64,000 nucleotides of DNA from Blautia sp900556555 (GTDB taxonomy: Bacteria; Bacillota; Clostridia; Lachnospirales; Lachnospiraceae), in NCBI GenBank assembly GCA_964250615.1, contig CAXUGM010000003.1, one strand, 5' to 3'. The translations under genes were made by a program, and so were the position numbers. Under the pieces are notes generated by a model, which saw nothing but the letters and a program-made list of their open reading frames with translations, searched no databases and was not told the DNA's origin. Positions 8,736 to 16,722 of the stretch are shown piece by piece (position 1 is the stretch's first letter; each line of letters opens with the position of its first letter).

Positions 8736-9502
8736 TAAACCAGAAAGGCGGAACTGGAAAATCCGCTTGTGCCGCAAACTTAGGTGTCGGATTAGCACTT
8801 ATGAATAAAAAAGTCCTTATCGTTGATGCAGATTCCCAGTGGGATGTATCTGCAAGCCTAGGCTACCGTAATTGCGATGAAAGCAATGAAACTTTGACTG
8901 ATCTGATGGAACTGGTGCTGAGTGATGAAGAACTTCCAGAAGATTGCTTTATCCAGCATCAGGAGGAAGGGGTTGATATCATCTGTTCCAACATTGGATT
9001 GGCAGGGATGGAGGTACAGCTTGTGAACGCCATGAGTCGGGAGTTCGTTTTAAAGCAGATCATTAACCAGATGAAAGATCAGTATGATTTTATATTGATT
9101 GACTGTATGCCATCCTTGGGGATGCTTACCATCAATGCATTGGCTGCATCTGATGAAGTATTGATTCCGGTAGAAGCATCCTATCTTCCGATTAAGGGAT
9201 TGCAGCAGCTTTTGAAAACAATCGGAAAAGTACGCAGGCAGATCAATCCGAAACTGGAGATTGCCGGGATTCTATTTACCATGGTGGATGCACATACGAA
9301 TGATGCAAGGAACAACATGGAATTACTGCAGAACAGTTATGGCAGGCAGATCCATATTTTTGATCAGTACATTCCATTTTCCGTCAGGATGAAGGAAGCA
9401 GTTCGGGAAGGACAGAGTATCTTTAAATATGATGGAAAGGGAAAAGTTGCAGATGCTTACAGGAAACTGGCAGAGGAGGTTTTGACGTATGGCAGTGAAT
9501 AA
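8714..9502 (+). CDS. ParA-family partition ATPase (mobile-element type)
   Basis: A 262-residue deviant-Walker ATPase. KGGTGKS (residues 11-17) is the P-loop, VDADSQWDVSASLGY is the A' motif, and DFILIDCMPSLGMLTINAL is the Walker B region. Such ParA proteins pair with ParB on plasmids and integrative conjugative elements of Clostridia and segregate the element. The ATG overlaps the kinase stub, and AGGGAAG 8-15 bp upstream is a usable RBS. It is followed by parB with a 14-bp overlap. It appears intact, but its element has been lost around it. Confidence 0.9.
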   Translation: MARIISIVNQKGGTGKSACAANLGVGLALMNKKVLIVDADSQWDVSASLGYRNCDESNETLTDLMELVLSDEELPEDCFIQHQEEGVDIICSNIGLAGMEVQLVNAMSREFVLKQIINQMKDQYDFILIDCMPSLGMLTINALAASDEVLIPVEASYLPIKGLQQLLKTIGKVRRQINPKLEIAGILFTMVDAHTNDARNNMELLQNSYGRQIHIFDQYIPFSVRMKEAVREGQSIFKYDGKGKVADAYRKLAEEVLTYGSE

Positions 9503-9890
9503 GAAACCTACTCCGATATCCTTACAGCCATTGGATGAACTGTTTGGAACATCCGGAAAAGAACAGAATGGTATTTGTGAAGTTTCATTGGATAGTCTTT
9601 ATCCATTTCCCAATCATCCATTTAAGGTTTTGGATGATGAAAAAATGCAGGAGTTGTCCGACAGCATTCAACAGCATGGTGTTTTGGTGCCGGGGATTGT
9701 GAGGATGAAATCTTCCGGTGGTTATGAACTGGTTTCAGGTCATAGACGTAAAAGAGCCTGTGAATTGGCAGGACTTAAAAAAATGCCGGTTATTATCATG
9801 GATCTCACAGATGATGAGTCAACGCTGATCATATTCTGTATCAGAAGTAGTGGGATATTTAAAAGGAAAAAGTTCACTCATGATATTTGA
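9489..9890 (+). pseudogene. Truncated ParB partition protein, fused to out-of-frame transposase sequence
   Basis: Residues 1-~113 are a normal ParB N-terminus: a linker, then the ParB/sulfiredoxin-like NTPase domain with VSLDSLYPFPNHPF and YELVSGHRRKRACELAGL (the CTP-binding GxRRxxA-like box). Homology stops at about base 9828 (DDESTLI). The last ~20 residues (IIFCIRSSGIF...) are read in the wrong frame from an IS200/IS605 tnpA fragment. The HTH and dimerisation domains, ~150 or more residues, are missing, so centromere binding is unlikely. Confidence 0.82.
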
Positions 9891-10095
9891 AAAGCATGCG
9901 AATCTAAAATATAAATATGGAAACCGACATTTCTGGTGTCGCGGATATTATGTAGATACGGTAGGGAAAAATACAGCTGCGATCAAAGCATATATTCAGA
10001 ATCAGATTAAAGAGGATTTAGAATATGATCAGATGTCATTAGTAGAGTATATTGACCCGTTTACGGGTGAGCCGGTAAAGAAAAACAAAAAGTAA
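9829..10095 (+). pseudogene. C-terminal half of an IS200/IS605-family TnpA transposase
   Basis: The frame starting at about 9829 reads SYSVSEVVGYLKGKSSLMIFE, a stretch typical of IS200/IS605 TnpA, followed by KYKYGNRHFWCRGYYVDTVGKN and the helix with the catalytic tyrosine motif AYIQNQ. The first ~60 residues, including the HUH metal-binding motif, are absent and replaced by parB sequence. The only in-frame start is GTG at 9850, without an RBS. The protein would be inactive, but the 3' part and right end of the element are still present. Confidence 0.8.
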
Positions 10096-10297
10096 ACCGC
10101 TTGGAGCGGTCATAGGAAGTCAAAGCAAACCAGCAAGCCCCTTTTGGGGCTGCGCCGGAATAAGGAAGCACTGATGATGCCCTTTTAAGGGCAGCTGAGA
10201 ATGTGGTGCAAGTTGGCAGGCCTTCAGTGCGCCTTCCGGGCGCAAGCAGGTAATAGCCCCTTATAGGGGCAGAGCAAGCCACCGGCTAAGCCGGTGG
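10096..10297 (+). mobile_element. Hairpin-rich right end of an IS200/IS605 element
   Basis: Six short perfect stem-loops follow the tnpA stop: 10096-10110 (ACCGC/GCGGT), 10136-10151 (AGCCCC/GGGGCT), 10178-10193 (TGCCCTT/AAGGGCA), 10228-10244 (TGCGCC/GGCGCA), 10256-10270 (GCCCC/GGGGC) and 10279-10297 (CCACCGGC/GCCGGTGG). The last resembles the subterminal imperfect palindrome recognised by TnpA at the right end. The array is far more GC-rich than its surroundings. The left end of the element is gone. Confidence 0.65.
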
Positions 10298-10346
10298 TCT
10301 TGACTTTCCTTTTATTAAAAATGGATGTTGGAAAAATCACCAGTGA

Positions 10347-10916
10347 TTACAGCACAGAATTCAAAAAGTACTCATGTACCCGTGTGTCTTGTGTCAGTTC
10401 CGGGTGGAAGGCTGTCACAAGCTGATTTCCCTGGCGTGCGGCGACGATATGTCCGTCTACTTCGGAAAGAATCTCTGTATTTTCGCCTACCTCACTGATA
10501 TAAGGGGCGCGGATAAATGTCATCGGGACTTCTTTAGAAGAACCGAAGTCTGCAGTTGCATGGAAACTGCCAAGTTGCCTTCCATAAGCGTTGCGGACAA
10601 CGGTGATATCCATTGTACCTAGATTTACCTGCTTTTCAGTAGGATTTTCAATCTTTGAGGCAAGAAGAATCATGCCGGCGCAGGTGCCGAAGACAGGAAG
10701 ACCCGACTGAATTTTCAATTTTAAAGGCTCCATCATACCAAGATCAGTGAGCAATTTACCAATAACGGTACTTTCTCCGCCAGGGATGATGATACCATCC
10801 ATAGGTTTGTTCAAATCAGAGAGCTGCCTGATCTCAAAAGTTTCTGTTCCAAGGGATTCTAAAATGTGTCTGTGTTCAATAAAGGCTCCCTGGACTGCCA
10901 AAACGCCAATACTCAT
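10347..10916 (-). CDS. pdxT: Pyridoxal 5'-phosphate synthase glutaminase subunit PdxT
   Basis: A 189-residue class I glutaminase that delivers ammonia to PdxS for PLP synthesis. The GGEST motif (PGGEST, ~46-51) and nucleophile in FGTCAGM (~76-82) are present, with the C-terminal FHPELT His/Glu pair (~170). Length is normal. Its start codon abuts the end of pdxS, as in the usual pdxST operon. Because the upstream pdxS has lost its 5' end and promoter, expression of this intact gene is doubtful unless a promoter lies within pdxS or beyond. Confidence 0.93.
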   Translation of the reverse strand: MSIGVLAVQGAFIEHRHILESLGTETFEIRQLSDLNKPMDGIIIPGGESTVIGKLLTDLGMMEPLKLKIQSGLPVFGTCAGMILLASKIENPTEKQVNLGTMDITVVRNAYGRQLGSFHATADFGSSKEVPMTFIRAPYISEVGENTEILSEVDGHIVAARQGNQLVTAFHPELTQDTRVHEYFLNSVL

Positions 10917-11698
10917 TATTTTCCACGCTCCGCCATTAATAATTCGATTTCATTTTCGTTGATGCCGACCATAGCTTCACCAAGGTCTTCAGAAAGTTCT
11001 GCAAGAAGTTTTGCATCGGTGTAGTTTGTAACGGCCTGAACGATAGCGGAAGCTCGTTTTGCCGGATTTCCGGATTTGAAAATACCGGATCCCACGAAGA
11101 CACCTTCTGCACCGAGCTGCATCATCAAAGCTGCATCTGCAGGAGTAGCTATGCCGCCAGCAGCGAAGTTTACAACTGGAAGTTTACCGTTTTCTGCTAC
11201 ATAAACAACCAGATCATAAGGAACCTGCAGATTTTTAGCAGCATCGAACAGTTCATCTTTGCTCATGGAAGTCAGCTGACGAATCTGGCTCTGCATTTTT
11301 CTCATATGACGGACAGCCTGCACAACATCACCGGTACCTGGCTCGCCTTTGGTACGGATCATAGCGGCACCTTCGTTGATACGACGAAGAGCTTCGCCCA
11401 AATCTTTTGCACCGCACACAAAAGGTACTTTAAACTGTGTTTTGTCGATGTGGTAAACATCATCGGCAGGGGATAATACTTCACTTTCATCTATGTAATC
11501 AATTTCAATGGCTTCCAGAATCTGTGCCTCTGCGAAATGACCGATACGGCATTTTGCCATAACGGGAATAGAAAAGGCCTCCTGGATTCCCTTAATCATT
11601 TTCGGGTCACTCATGCGGGATACTCCGCCAGCGGCACCAATATCGGCCAAACAACAGAGAAGATGCAGCAACATTAGTAGAAATTTATGACAGGTCAT
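10916..11698 (-). pseudogene. pdxS: 5'-truncated PdxS (PLP synthase catalytic subunit)
   Basis: From about base 11647 downward the frame is clear PdxS: ADIGAAGGVSRMSDP, then IPVMAKCRIGH with the Schiff-base lysine (K81 in Bacillus numbering), GEPGTGDVVQAVRHMRK with the second lysine, and the C-terminal FVGSGIFKSGNPAKRA. The family's first ~49 residues, including the ribose-5-phosphate-binding Asp (D24), are missing. The upstream codons (MTCHKFLLMLLHLLCCL) are unrelated and have no RBS. The gene is therefore almost certainly dead, cut at the same scar as parB and tnpA. Confidence 0.85.
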
Positions 11699-11733
11699 TT
11701 TATGATAATTATCTAAAAAAGAAAAAAGTATAA
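11650..11733 (+). pseudogene. Possible 3' fragment of an unknown gene at the pdxS breakpoint
   Basis: Immediately beyond the point where PdxS homology ends, the plus strand carries an open frame reading NNREDAATLVEIYDRSFYDNYLKKKKV and TAA at 11731. The charged C-terminal tail and codon use look like a genuine protein end. The pdxS reverse frame at the same place looks non-natural. I do not recognise the family; it may be the last part of the gene that originally preceded the xylan-locus regulator, or of the mobile element. Confidence 0.3.
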
Positions 11734-11769
11734 ACAGGTCAAAATACAGTGAAAGTATGTCACTAATCT

Positions 11770-11785
11770 ATGATGAAAAAGAAGC
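11770..11785 (+). repeat. 16-bp direct repeat, right copy
   Basis: Second copy of ATGATGAAAAAGAAGC (first at 8683-8698). It lies just upstream of the extended -10 promoter of the AraC regulator and marks the right edge of the scar region. Confidence 0.4.
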
Positions 11786-11792
11786 TTCTCTT

Positions 11793-11841
11793 TGCTATAA
11801 TCATAACAACATTGGCAAATAATGTGTCAAATCGATTGACA
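11793..11841 (+). promoter_or_regulatory. Promoter and palindromic operator of the xylan-locus AraC gene
   Basis: TTGCTATAAT (11792-11801) is an extended -10 element (TGn before TATAAT). About 25 bp downstream lies the dyad TGTCAA-ATCGA-TTGACA (11825-11841), positioned in the leader where a bound regulator could block elongation or initiation. The regulator that binds is not known; self-regulation is plausible. Confidence 0.45.
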
Positions 11842-11882
11842 ATATCAAAGGTTGTGATTATCGTATAAGAGAGGCTTTTATT

Positions 11883-12806
11883 ATGGAGAAAGCGAAAATA
11901 CAGGGAATGGAAAGCAAATATGTGACTGATGAGTATAAAGAAAAGTTATCTCATGGCCAGAAAGATTTTCGAATGGAAGTGCATCATACAACAATATCAA
12001 AGGATATGCAGCTTGCACTTTATTATCATTGGCATGATGAGATGGAGATTTTTTATCTTGCACAAGGTCGTCTTCGCTTTCAGAGAGGAAATGATGAATA
12101 TAGCCTGAAGTCTGGAGATTTTGTAATAATCCAGCCGGGAATTCCTCATATGGCAAATCGGGTGGATGACGAGGATGTGGAATTTTATGCGGTGGATGTG
12201 GAGCGGAGCTTTTTGGCAAGTCAGGAAAATGATTTGATTCAAAAAAAGTATATTGTGCCGCTGTTTCTGGGATGGAGAAAACTGCCGGAATCGATTGATC
12301 AAAGTATGATTCCATATTTTACTATCCGGAAAAAGTATGAAGAAATTCTTGAGTATGATAAAAGAAGACCAGAGGGTTTTGAGTTAATGCTGAAAAGCTG
12401 TTTGTATCAGATACTTTATGAGTTATACGGTATGTCGGAGCAGTGCAAAGATAATAAGTATAATGCCGTATGGGTGAAGAAGTTTCTTACTTTCATACAG
12501 GAAAATTACGAAAAAAGAATTACCCTCAAAGAAATATCTGATGATGTGAATCTGAGTGAAGGATATTTTTGCAGGGCCGTGAAAAAAACATTTCATATGA
12601 CACCGATAGAAATTTTGAATCGTTATCGTGTATATCAGGCAGTAAAACGAATGGAGAGCTCAGAACAAAAAATAGGAAATCTTTCTTATGAAGTGGGGTT
12701 TGCCAATGGAAATCGTTTTACAGAAGAATTTAAGAAAGTTATGTTCTGTACTCCGGTGCAATATAAGCGAAAACTGAGAGAGGGAGAACTGAGAAAGGAA
12801 GGATGA
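11883..12806 (+). CDS. AraC-family transcriptional regulator of the xylan locus
   Basis: A 307-residue regulator with an N-terminal cupin-like sensor domain (~25-120; HWHDEMEIFYLAQGRLRF and the histidine-containing PGIPHMANR) and two C-terminal AraC HTH motifs (~210-300; ITLKEISDDVNLSEGYFCRAVKK and IGNLSYEVGFANGNRFTEEFKK). It starts the xylan cluster, and only 4 bp separate it from the GH31 gene, so the two are probably cotranscribed. It likely responds to an intracellular sugar and controls the downstream hydrolases; this role is inferred from position. Confidence 0.88.
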   Translation: MEKAKIQGMESKYVTDEYKEKLSHGQKDFRMEVHHTTISKDMQLALYYHWHDEMEIFYLAQGRLRFQRGNDEYSLKSGDFVIIQPGIPHMANRVDDEDVEFYAVDVERSFLASQENDLIQKKYIVPLFLGWRKLPESIDQSMIPYFTIRKKYEEILEYDKRRPEGFELMLKSCLYQILYELYGMSEQCKDNKYNAVWVKKFLTFIQENYEKRITLKEISDDVNLSEGYFCRAVKKTFHMTPIEILNRYRVYQAVKRMESSEQKIGNLSYEVGFANGNRFTEEFKKVMFCTPVQYKRKLREGELRKEG

Positions 12807-12810
12807 CATT

Positions 12811-14790
12811 ATGGCAAAAATTGAAATGTATGAAAAAAAACTGGTATTTCGAAGAAGGGATGAGCTCATTGTAATTGAGCCATATGGGAAAGACTGTCTT
12901 CGCTGTCGTGCTACAAGAAACGCAGCAATCTTGGATGAAAATTGGACGCTTCTTCCACCTGTGACACAAGATGAATGCACGGTTGAAGGAAATGCAGAAG
13001 TTGCAACAATTAAGAATGGACATGTTTCGGCTACTTTGGAACTTGGTTCTCCATGGTGCGGTGGAATCATTACTTATTATCGTGATGGAAAACAAATATT
13101 ACATTCGAGACAGGAAGGGGACTATGTAAATAAATATGTTCATGTGGAAGGAAACCATTATCAGGTAAAAGTGATTTTTGATGCAAACGAAGGCGAGCAC
13201 TTTTATGGTCTTGGTCAGGAAACAGAGGATGCTTTTGACAGAAAAGGAAGTACCTGTAACCTGATACATTATAATACAAAATCCACATTACCATATTTAT
13301 ATTCTTCTCTTGGATATGGATTTTTTTGGAATAATCCGTCTCCGGGACGTTGTGAGACAACAAGAAATCATACGTTATGGTGTTCTTACAGTGCTTACCA
13401 GGCAGATTATCTGGTTTTCGCAGGAGATACCCCTGCTGATGTGATGAAAATATATTGTGATTTGACCGGCTATGCACCTGAATTTCCATTTTGGGCCACT
13501 GGTTTCTGGCAGTGCAAACTGCGTTATGAGAGTCAGGAAGAACTTTTGGAAGTGGCAAGAGAATACAAGAGACGAGGAGTTCCGATTGCAGCAATTGTAA
13601 TCGATTATTTTCACTGGACAGAGCAGGGAGAATGGAAATTTGATCCCAAATATTGGCCGGATCCTGCAGAAATGTGCAGAGAACTGGAGGAAATGGGAAT
13701 TAAACCGATTGTATCCATTTGGCCAACAATTAATCCAAACAGTGAAAATTATGAGAAAATGAATGAAGCCAATATGTTAGTGCGAACAGAAAATGGTCAA
13801 TACGGAACGTTTGATTTTTATGGACAGCAGACATTCATTGATACAATGAATCCAGATACACAAGAATTTGTGTGGAGCAAAGTGAAAGAGAATTATTATG
13901 ATTACGGAATAAAGAATTTCTGGTTGGATGAAGCGGAGCCGGAAGTGCATCCACAGCAGTTTGGAAATTTGCGTTTTTACTTGGGTAATGGAGCACAGAC
14001 TGCATTACTGTACCCCTATTATTATGTGAAAATGTTTTATGAAGGTCTGCAAAAACAGGGAGAAAAAGAAATTATTTCTCTGACACGGGCGGCATATCCA
14101 GGAAGTCAAAAATATGGAGCAGCTGTATGGAATGGAGACATTATGTCAGATTGGAAGGCTTTGCGGCAAAGTGTAACAAGTGGATTGTCCATGGCTATGT
14201 GTGGAATTCCATGGTGGAATAGTGATATCGGTGGATTTGCTATGGGAGACACAGAAAGTGAAGATTTCAGAGAATTATTAGTCAGATGGTTTCAGTTCGG
14301 ATTGTTCTGTCCTATTATGAGACTTCATGGTTCCAGATTGCGCACCAAGGATCAGCCGGAACGTAATCCTGGAATTATCGAAAGAAGTGGTGGCCCGAAT
14401 GAAATCTGGTGCTTTGGTGAAGAAAACTATAAAATTATCAAGAGCATAATTGAAACAAGAGAACGTCTTCGCCCTTATATCATGAAATATATGGAAGAAG
14501 CCAGTGATAAGGGAACTCCTTTGATGCGTCCTATGTTTTATGAATATTATGAGGATCCGGTATGTTATGAACTGGAAGATCAGTATCTGTTTGGACCGGA
14601 TATCTTGTTTGCACCTATTATGGAAAAAGGCCAGACCGAGAGAACGGTTTATTTACCAGAGGGAAGATGGGTATCTGTGATTGATGGAAAAGTCTATGTG
14701 GGAAAGCAAAATTTAACAGTACAGGCACAACTGAATCAGTTTATTGCTTTTGTCAAAGAAGGAAGTGAGGTGCTTTCCGTTTTCTTTTGA
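12811..14790 (+). CDS. GH31 glycoside hydrolase, probable alpha-xylosidase
   Basis: A 659-residue cytoplasmic enzyme (no signal peptide) of family GH31. The N-terminal beta-sandwich (~1-220, with GEHFYGLGQETEDAFDRKG) leads into the (beta/alpha)8 barrel. The barrel has IVIDYFHWTEQGEWKFDP, the nucleophile region FWLDEAEPE (D373) and the acid/base region WNGDIMSDW (D443), followed by PWWNSDIGGF. The WLDEAEPE form is typical of alpha-xylosidase-like GH31 enzymes. It could remove alpha-linked side sugars from xylo- or xyloglucan oligosaccharides. RBS AAGGAAGG precedes the ATG. Confidence 0.87.
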   Translation: MAKIEMYEKKLVFRRRDELIVIEPYGKDCLRCRATRNAAILDENWTLLPPVTQDECTVEGNAEVATIKNGHVSATLELGSPWCGGIITYYRDGKQILHSRQEGDYVNKYVHVEGNHYQVKVIFDANEGEHFYGLGQETEDAFDRKGSTCNLIHYNTKSTLPYLYSSLGYGFFWNNPSPGRCETTRNHTLWCSYSAYQADYLVFAGDTPADVMKIYCDLTGYAPEFPFWATGFWQCKLRYESQEELLEVAREYKRRGVPIAAIVIDYFHWTEQGEWKFDPKYWPDPAEMCRELEEMGIKPIVSIWPTINPNSENYEKMNEANMLVRTENGQYGTFDFYGQQTFIDTMNPDTQEFVWSKVKENYYDYGIKNFWLDEAEPEVHPQQFGNLRFYLGNGAQTALLYPYYYVKMFYEGLQKQGEKEIISLTRAAYPGSQKYGAAVWNGDIMSDWKALRQSVTSGLSMAMCGIPWWNSDIGGFAMGDTESEDFRELLVRWFQFGLFCPIMRLHGSRLRTKDQPERNPGIIERSGGPNEIWCFGEENYKIIKSIIETRERLRPYIMKYMEEASDKGTPLMRPMFYEYYEDPVCYELEDQYLFGPDILFAPIMEKGQTERTVYLPEGRWVSVIDGKVYVGKQNLTVQAQLNQFIAFVKEGSEVLSVFF

Positions 14791-14803
14791 TGATATTTTT
14801 TTC

Positions 14804-14832
14804 TTTACAAACAATTTTATGAACGATATAAT
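14804..14832 (+). promoter_or_regulatory. Sigma-A type promoter for the two-component system
   Basis: TTTACA (14804-14809) and TATAAT (14827-14832) with a 17-bp spacer lie in the gap between the GH31 gene and the sensor kinase gene. Confidence 0.65.
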
Positions 14833-14892
14833 GCAAGCCAGAAGTAAAGGATGAGTAAAAAAGATTCTCATTTGTGAGGGGGACAGGTTGAG

Positions 14893-16710
14893 ATGAGCAG
14901 AAATAGAATCAGACGAATAGCTGAACTGCTAAAAGAGAAGGTTCAATACTTGATTAATCATGCAGTGGAAAAAGTCAATGACTATACGATACGTAAAAAG
15001 ATGTATGTTTTGTATGTGACTTGTGTATTGCTGCCGTTGATCATTACAGACAGTGTAATCGTCTCACTTGTTGTGAGAACAGATGAGAGAGAAAATCGTT
15101 ATGAAATGCAGAACATTGCAAGTGCGGTGGAATACAGTTTTACCAGTGAAGTAGAAGGGGCAGCACAAGTTGCTAAAAATATTTATACGAATCAGTATGT
15201 AAATGAGTTCATGGAATGGGATTATCAATCCCCTCTGGAGTATTTTATCGGTTATCGTGCATTTAAAGAAAATTTTACGGAAGGATTTCTCAGTGGAGGC
15301 GATTATTCTATTTCTTTGTATGCAGATAATAATGGAATTATCAATGGAAGTGGATTTGGGCGGATAGAAACCGTTCAGGATTCGAAATGGTATCGGTATT
15401 TGCAGGATTCCGGGCAGGATGAAGTGTTGTATGTATGGTATGACGATGATGGAGCTCCTGCCAAAAGTCCCAAACGAAGAGTTTCTCTGATTCGTAAATT
15501 AAATATGTATAAGCAGGATGAACGTGAAAAAATTCTGAAAGTTGACATCGATTACAGCACTATGGTGGGAAATCTGGTTAATGCACAATACAGTACAGGA
15601 GTTTACATTTGTACTGGGGATCAGATTGTCATGTCAAACCGGGGAAGCAATAATCGCGGAGAAAATTTTCTTCCTTTTCAGAAGATGGAGGATGTCGCAT
15701 ATTCCAAAACATTGAGCATGTATGGACAAGAATTGGATATTTATGTGATGAAGAAAGAATCAGCTGTCTATCGCATTTTAAAAAATAATATACTGATTTT
15801 ATTATTGCTTATTTGTATTAATGCCGTTTTGCCAATGATTTTTACGGGAATACTGAATGCATCTTTTACCAGAAGGCTGAAAGAATTAAGTGTGGCATTT
15901 GATCAATCAGAAGGAGGAGAACTGAAAGAAATAGAGCGTGTTCGTGGTAAAGATGAAATTGGAAGTCTGATGCGCAATTACAATCAGATGGTTGTGAAGA
16001 TGAATGATTTGATTCAGACGGTTTATAAAGATACGCTGAAAAAGCAGGAAATGGATATTGCAAGGAAAGATGCGGAATTGCGGGCATTGCACAGTCAGAT
16101 TAATCCACATTTTCTTTTTAATGCACTGGAGAGTATCCGTATGCACAGTGTCTTGAAAAAGGAATTTGAGACGGCAGATATGGTAGCAAAACTGGCATTA
16201 ATGGAACGTCAGTATGTGGATTGGGGCTCAGACACGGTTACAGTTGCGGAAGAACTGGATTTCGTGGAAGCTTATCTGGAATTACAAAAATATCGGTTTG
16301 GGGAAAGATTATCTTATGAAATCGATGTGCAGGAATCGTGTAAAGATTATCATTTGCCGCGAATGACAGTTGTAACTTTTGCTGAAAATGCCTGTGTCCA
16401 TGGAATTGAAAAGAAATCTTCTCCTGGATGGGTATTTGTGAGAATATATGCTGGTGAAAAGGAAATGTGCATTGAAATTGAAGATACCGGAAAAGGAATG
16501 GAAGAACCATTTCTCTCAGAAGTAAGGTATAAGATGTCACATGCCGGTATAGCGTCGTTGAAGACGAAAAACAGTATTGGGATCATGAATGCTTGTCTGA
16601 GATTACGTATGATCACAAATGATATGGTACATTTTGAATTGGAGAGTGAAGAAGGAATCGGTACGATTGTGACTATAAAAATTCCTTTGGAGTATGTATC
16701 ATTCAAATAG
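14893..16710 (+). CDS. YesM-type sensor histidine kinase of the xylan locus
   Basis: A 605-residue membrane sensor. The first helix is near residues 37-60 (LYVTCVLLPLIITDSVIVSL), an extracellular domain spans ~60-295, and the second helix is at ~297-318. HAMP (~320-375) follows, then the His_kinase domain with the phosphoacceptor H406 in INPHFLFNALESI and a C-terminal HATPase with FAENACVHGIE and IEDTGKGM. Such kinases sense extracellular oligosaccharides or their binding protein and pair with AraC-type response regulators, here encoded 12 bp downstream. GAGGGGGACAGG precedes the ATG. Confidence 0.93.
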   Translation: MSRNRIRRIAELLKEKVQYLINHAVEKVNDYTIRKKMYVLYVTCVLLPLIITDSVIVSLVVRTDERENRYEMQNIASAVEYSFTSEVEGAAQVAKNIYTNQYVNEFMEWDYQSPLEYFIGYRAFKENFTEGFLSGGDYSISLYADNNGIINGSGFGRIETVQDSKWYRYLQDSGQDEVLYVWYDDDGAPAKSPKRRVSLIRKLNMYKQDEREKILKVDIDYSTMVGNLVNAQYSTGVYICTGDQIVMSNRGSNNRGENFLPFQKMEDVAYSKTLSMYGQELDIYVMKKESAVYRILKNNILILLLLICINAVLPMIFTGILNASFTRRLKELSVAFDQSEGGELKEIERVRGKDEIGSLMRNYNQMVVKMNDLIQTVYKDTLKKQEMDIARKDAELRALHSQINPHFLFNALESIRMHSVLKKEFETADMVAKLALMERQYVDWGSDTVTVAEELDFVEAYLELQKYRFGERLSYEIDVQESCKDYHLPRMTVVTFAENACVHGIEKKSSPGWVFVRIYAGEKEMCIEIEDTGKGMEEPFLSEVRYKMSHAGIASLKTKNSIGIMNACLRLRMITNDMVHFELESEEGIGTIVTIKIPLEYVSFK

Positions 16711-16722
16711 GGAGGGAGAACA

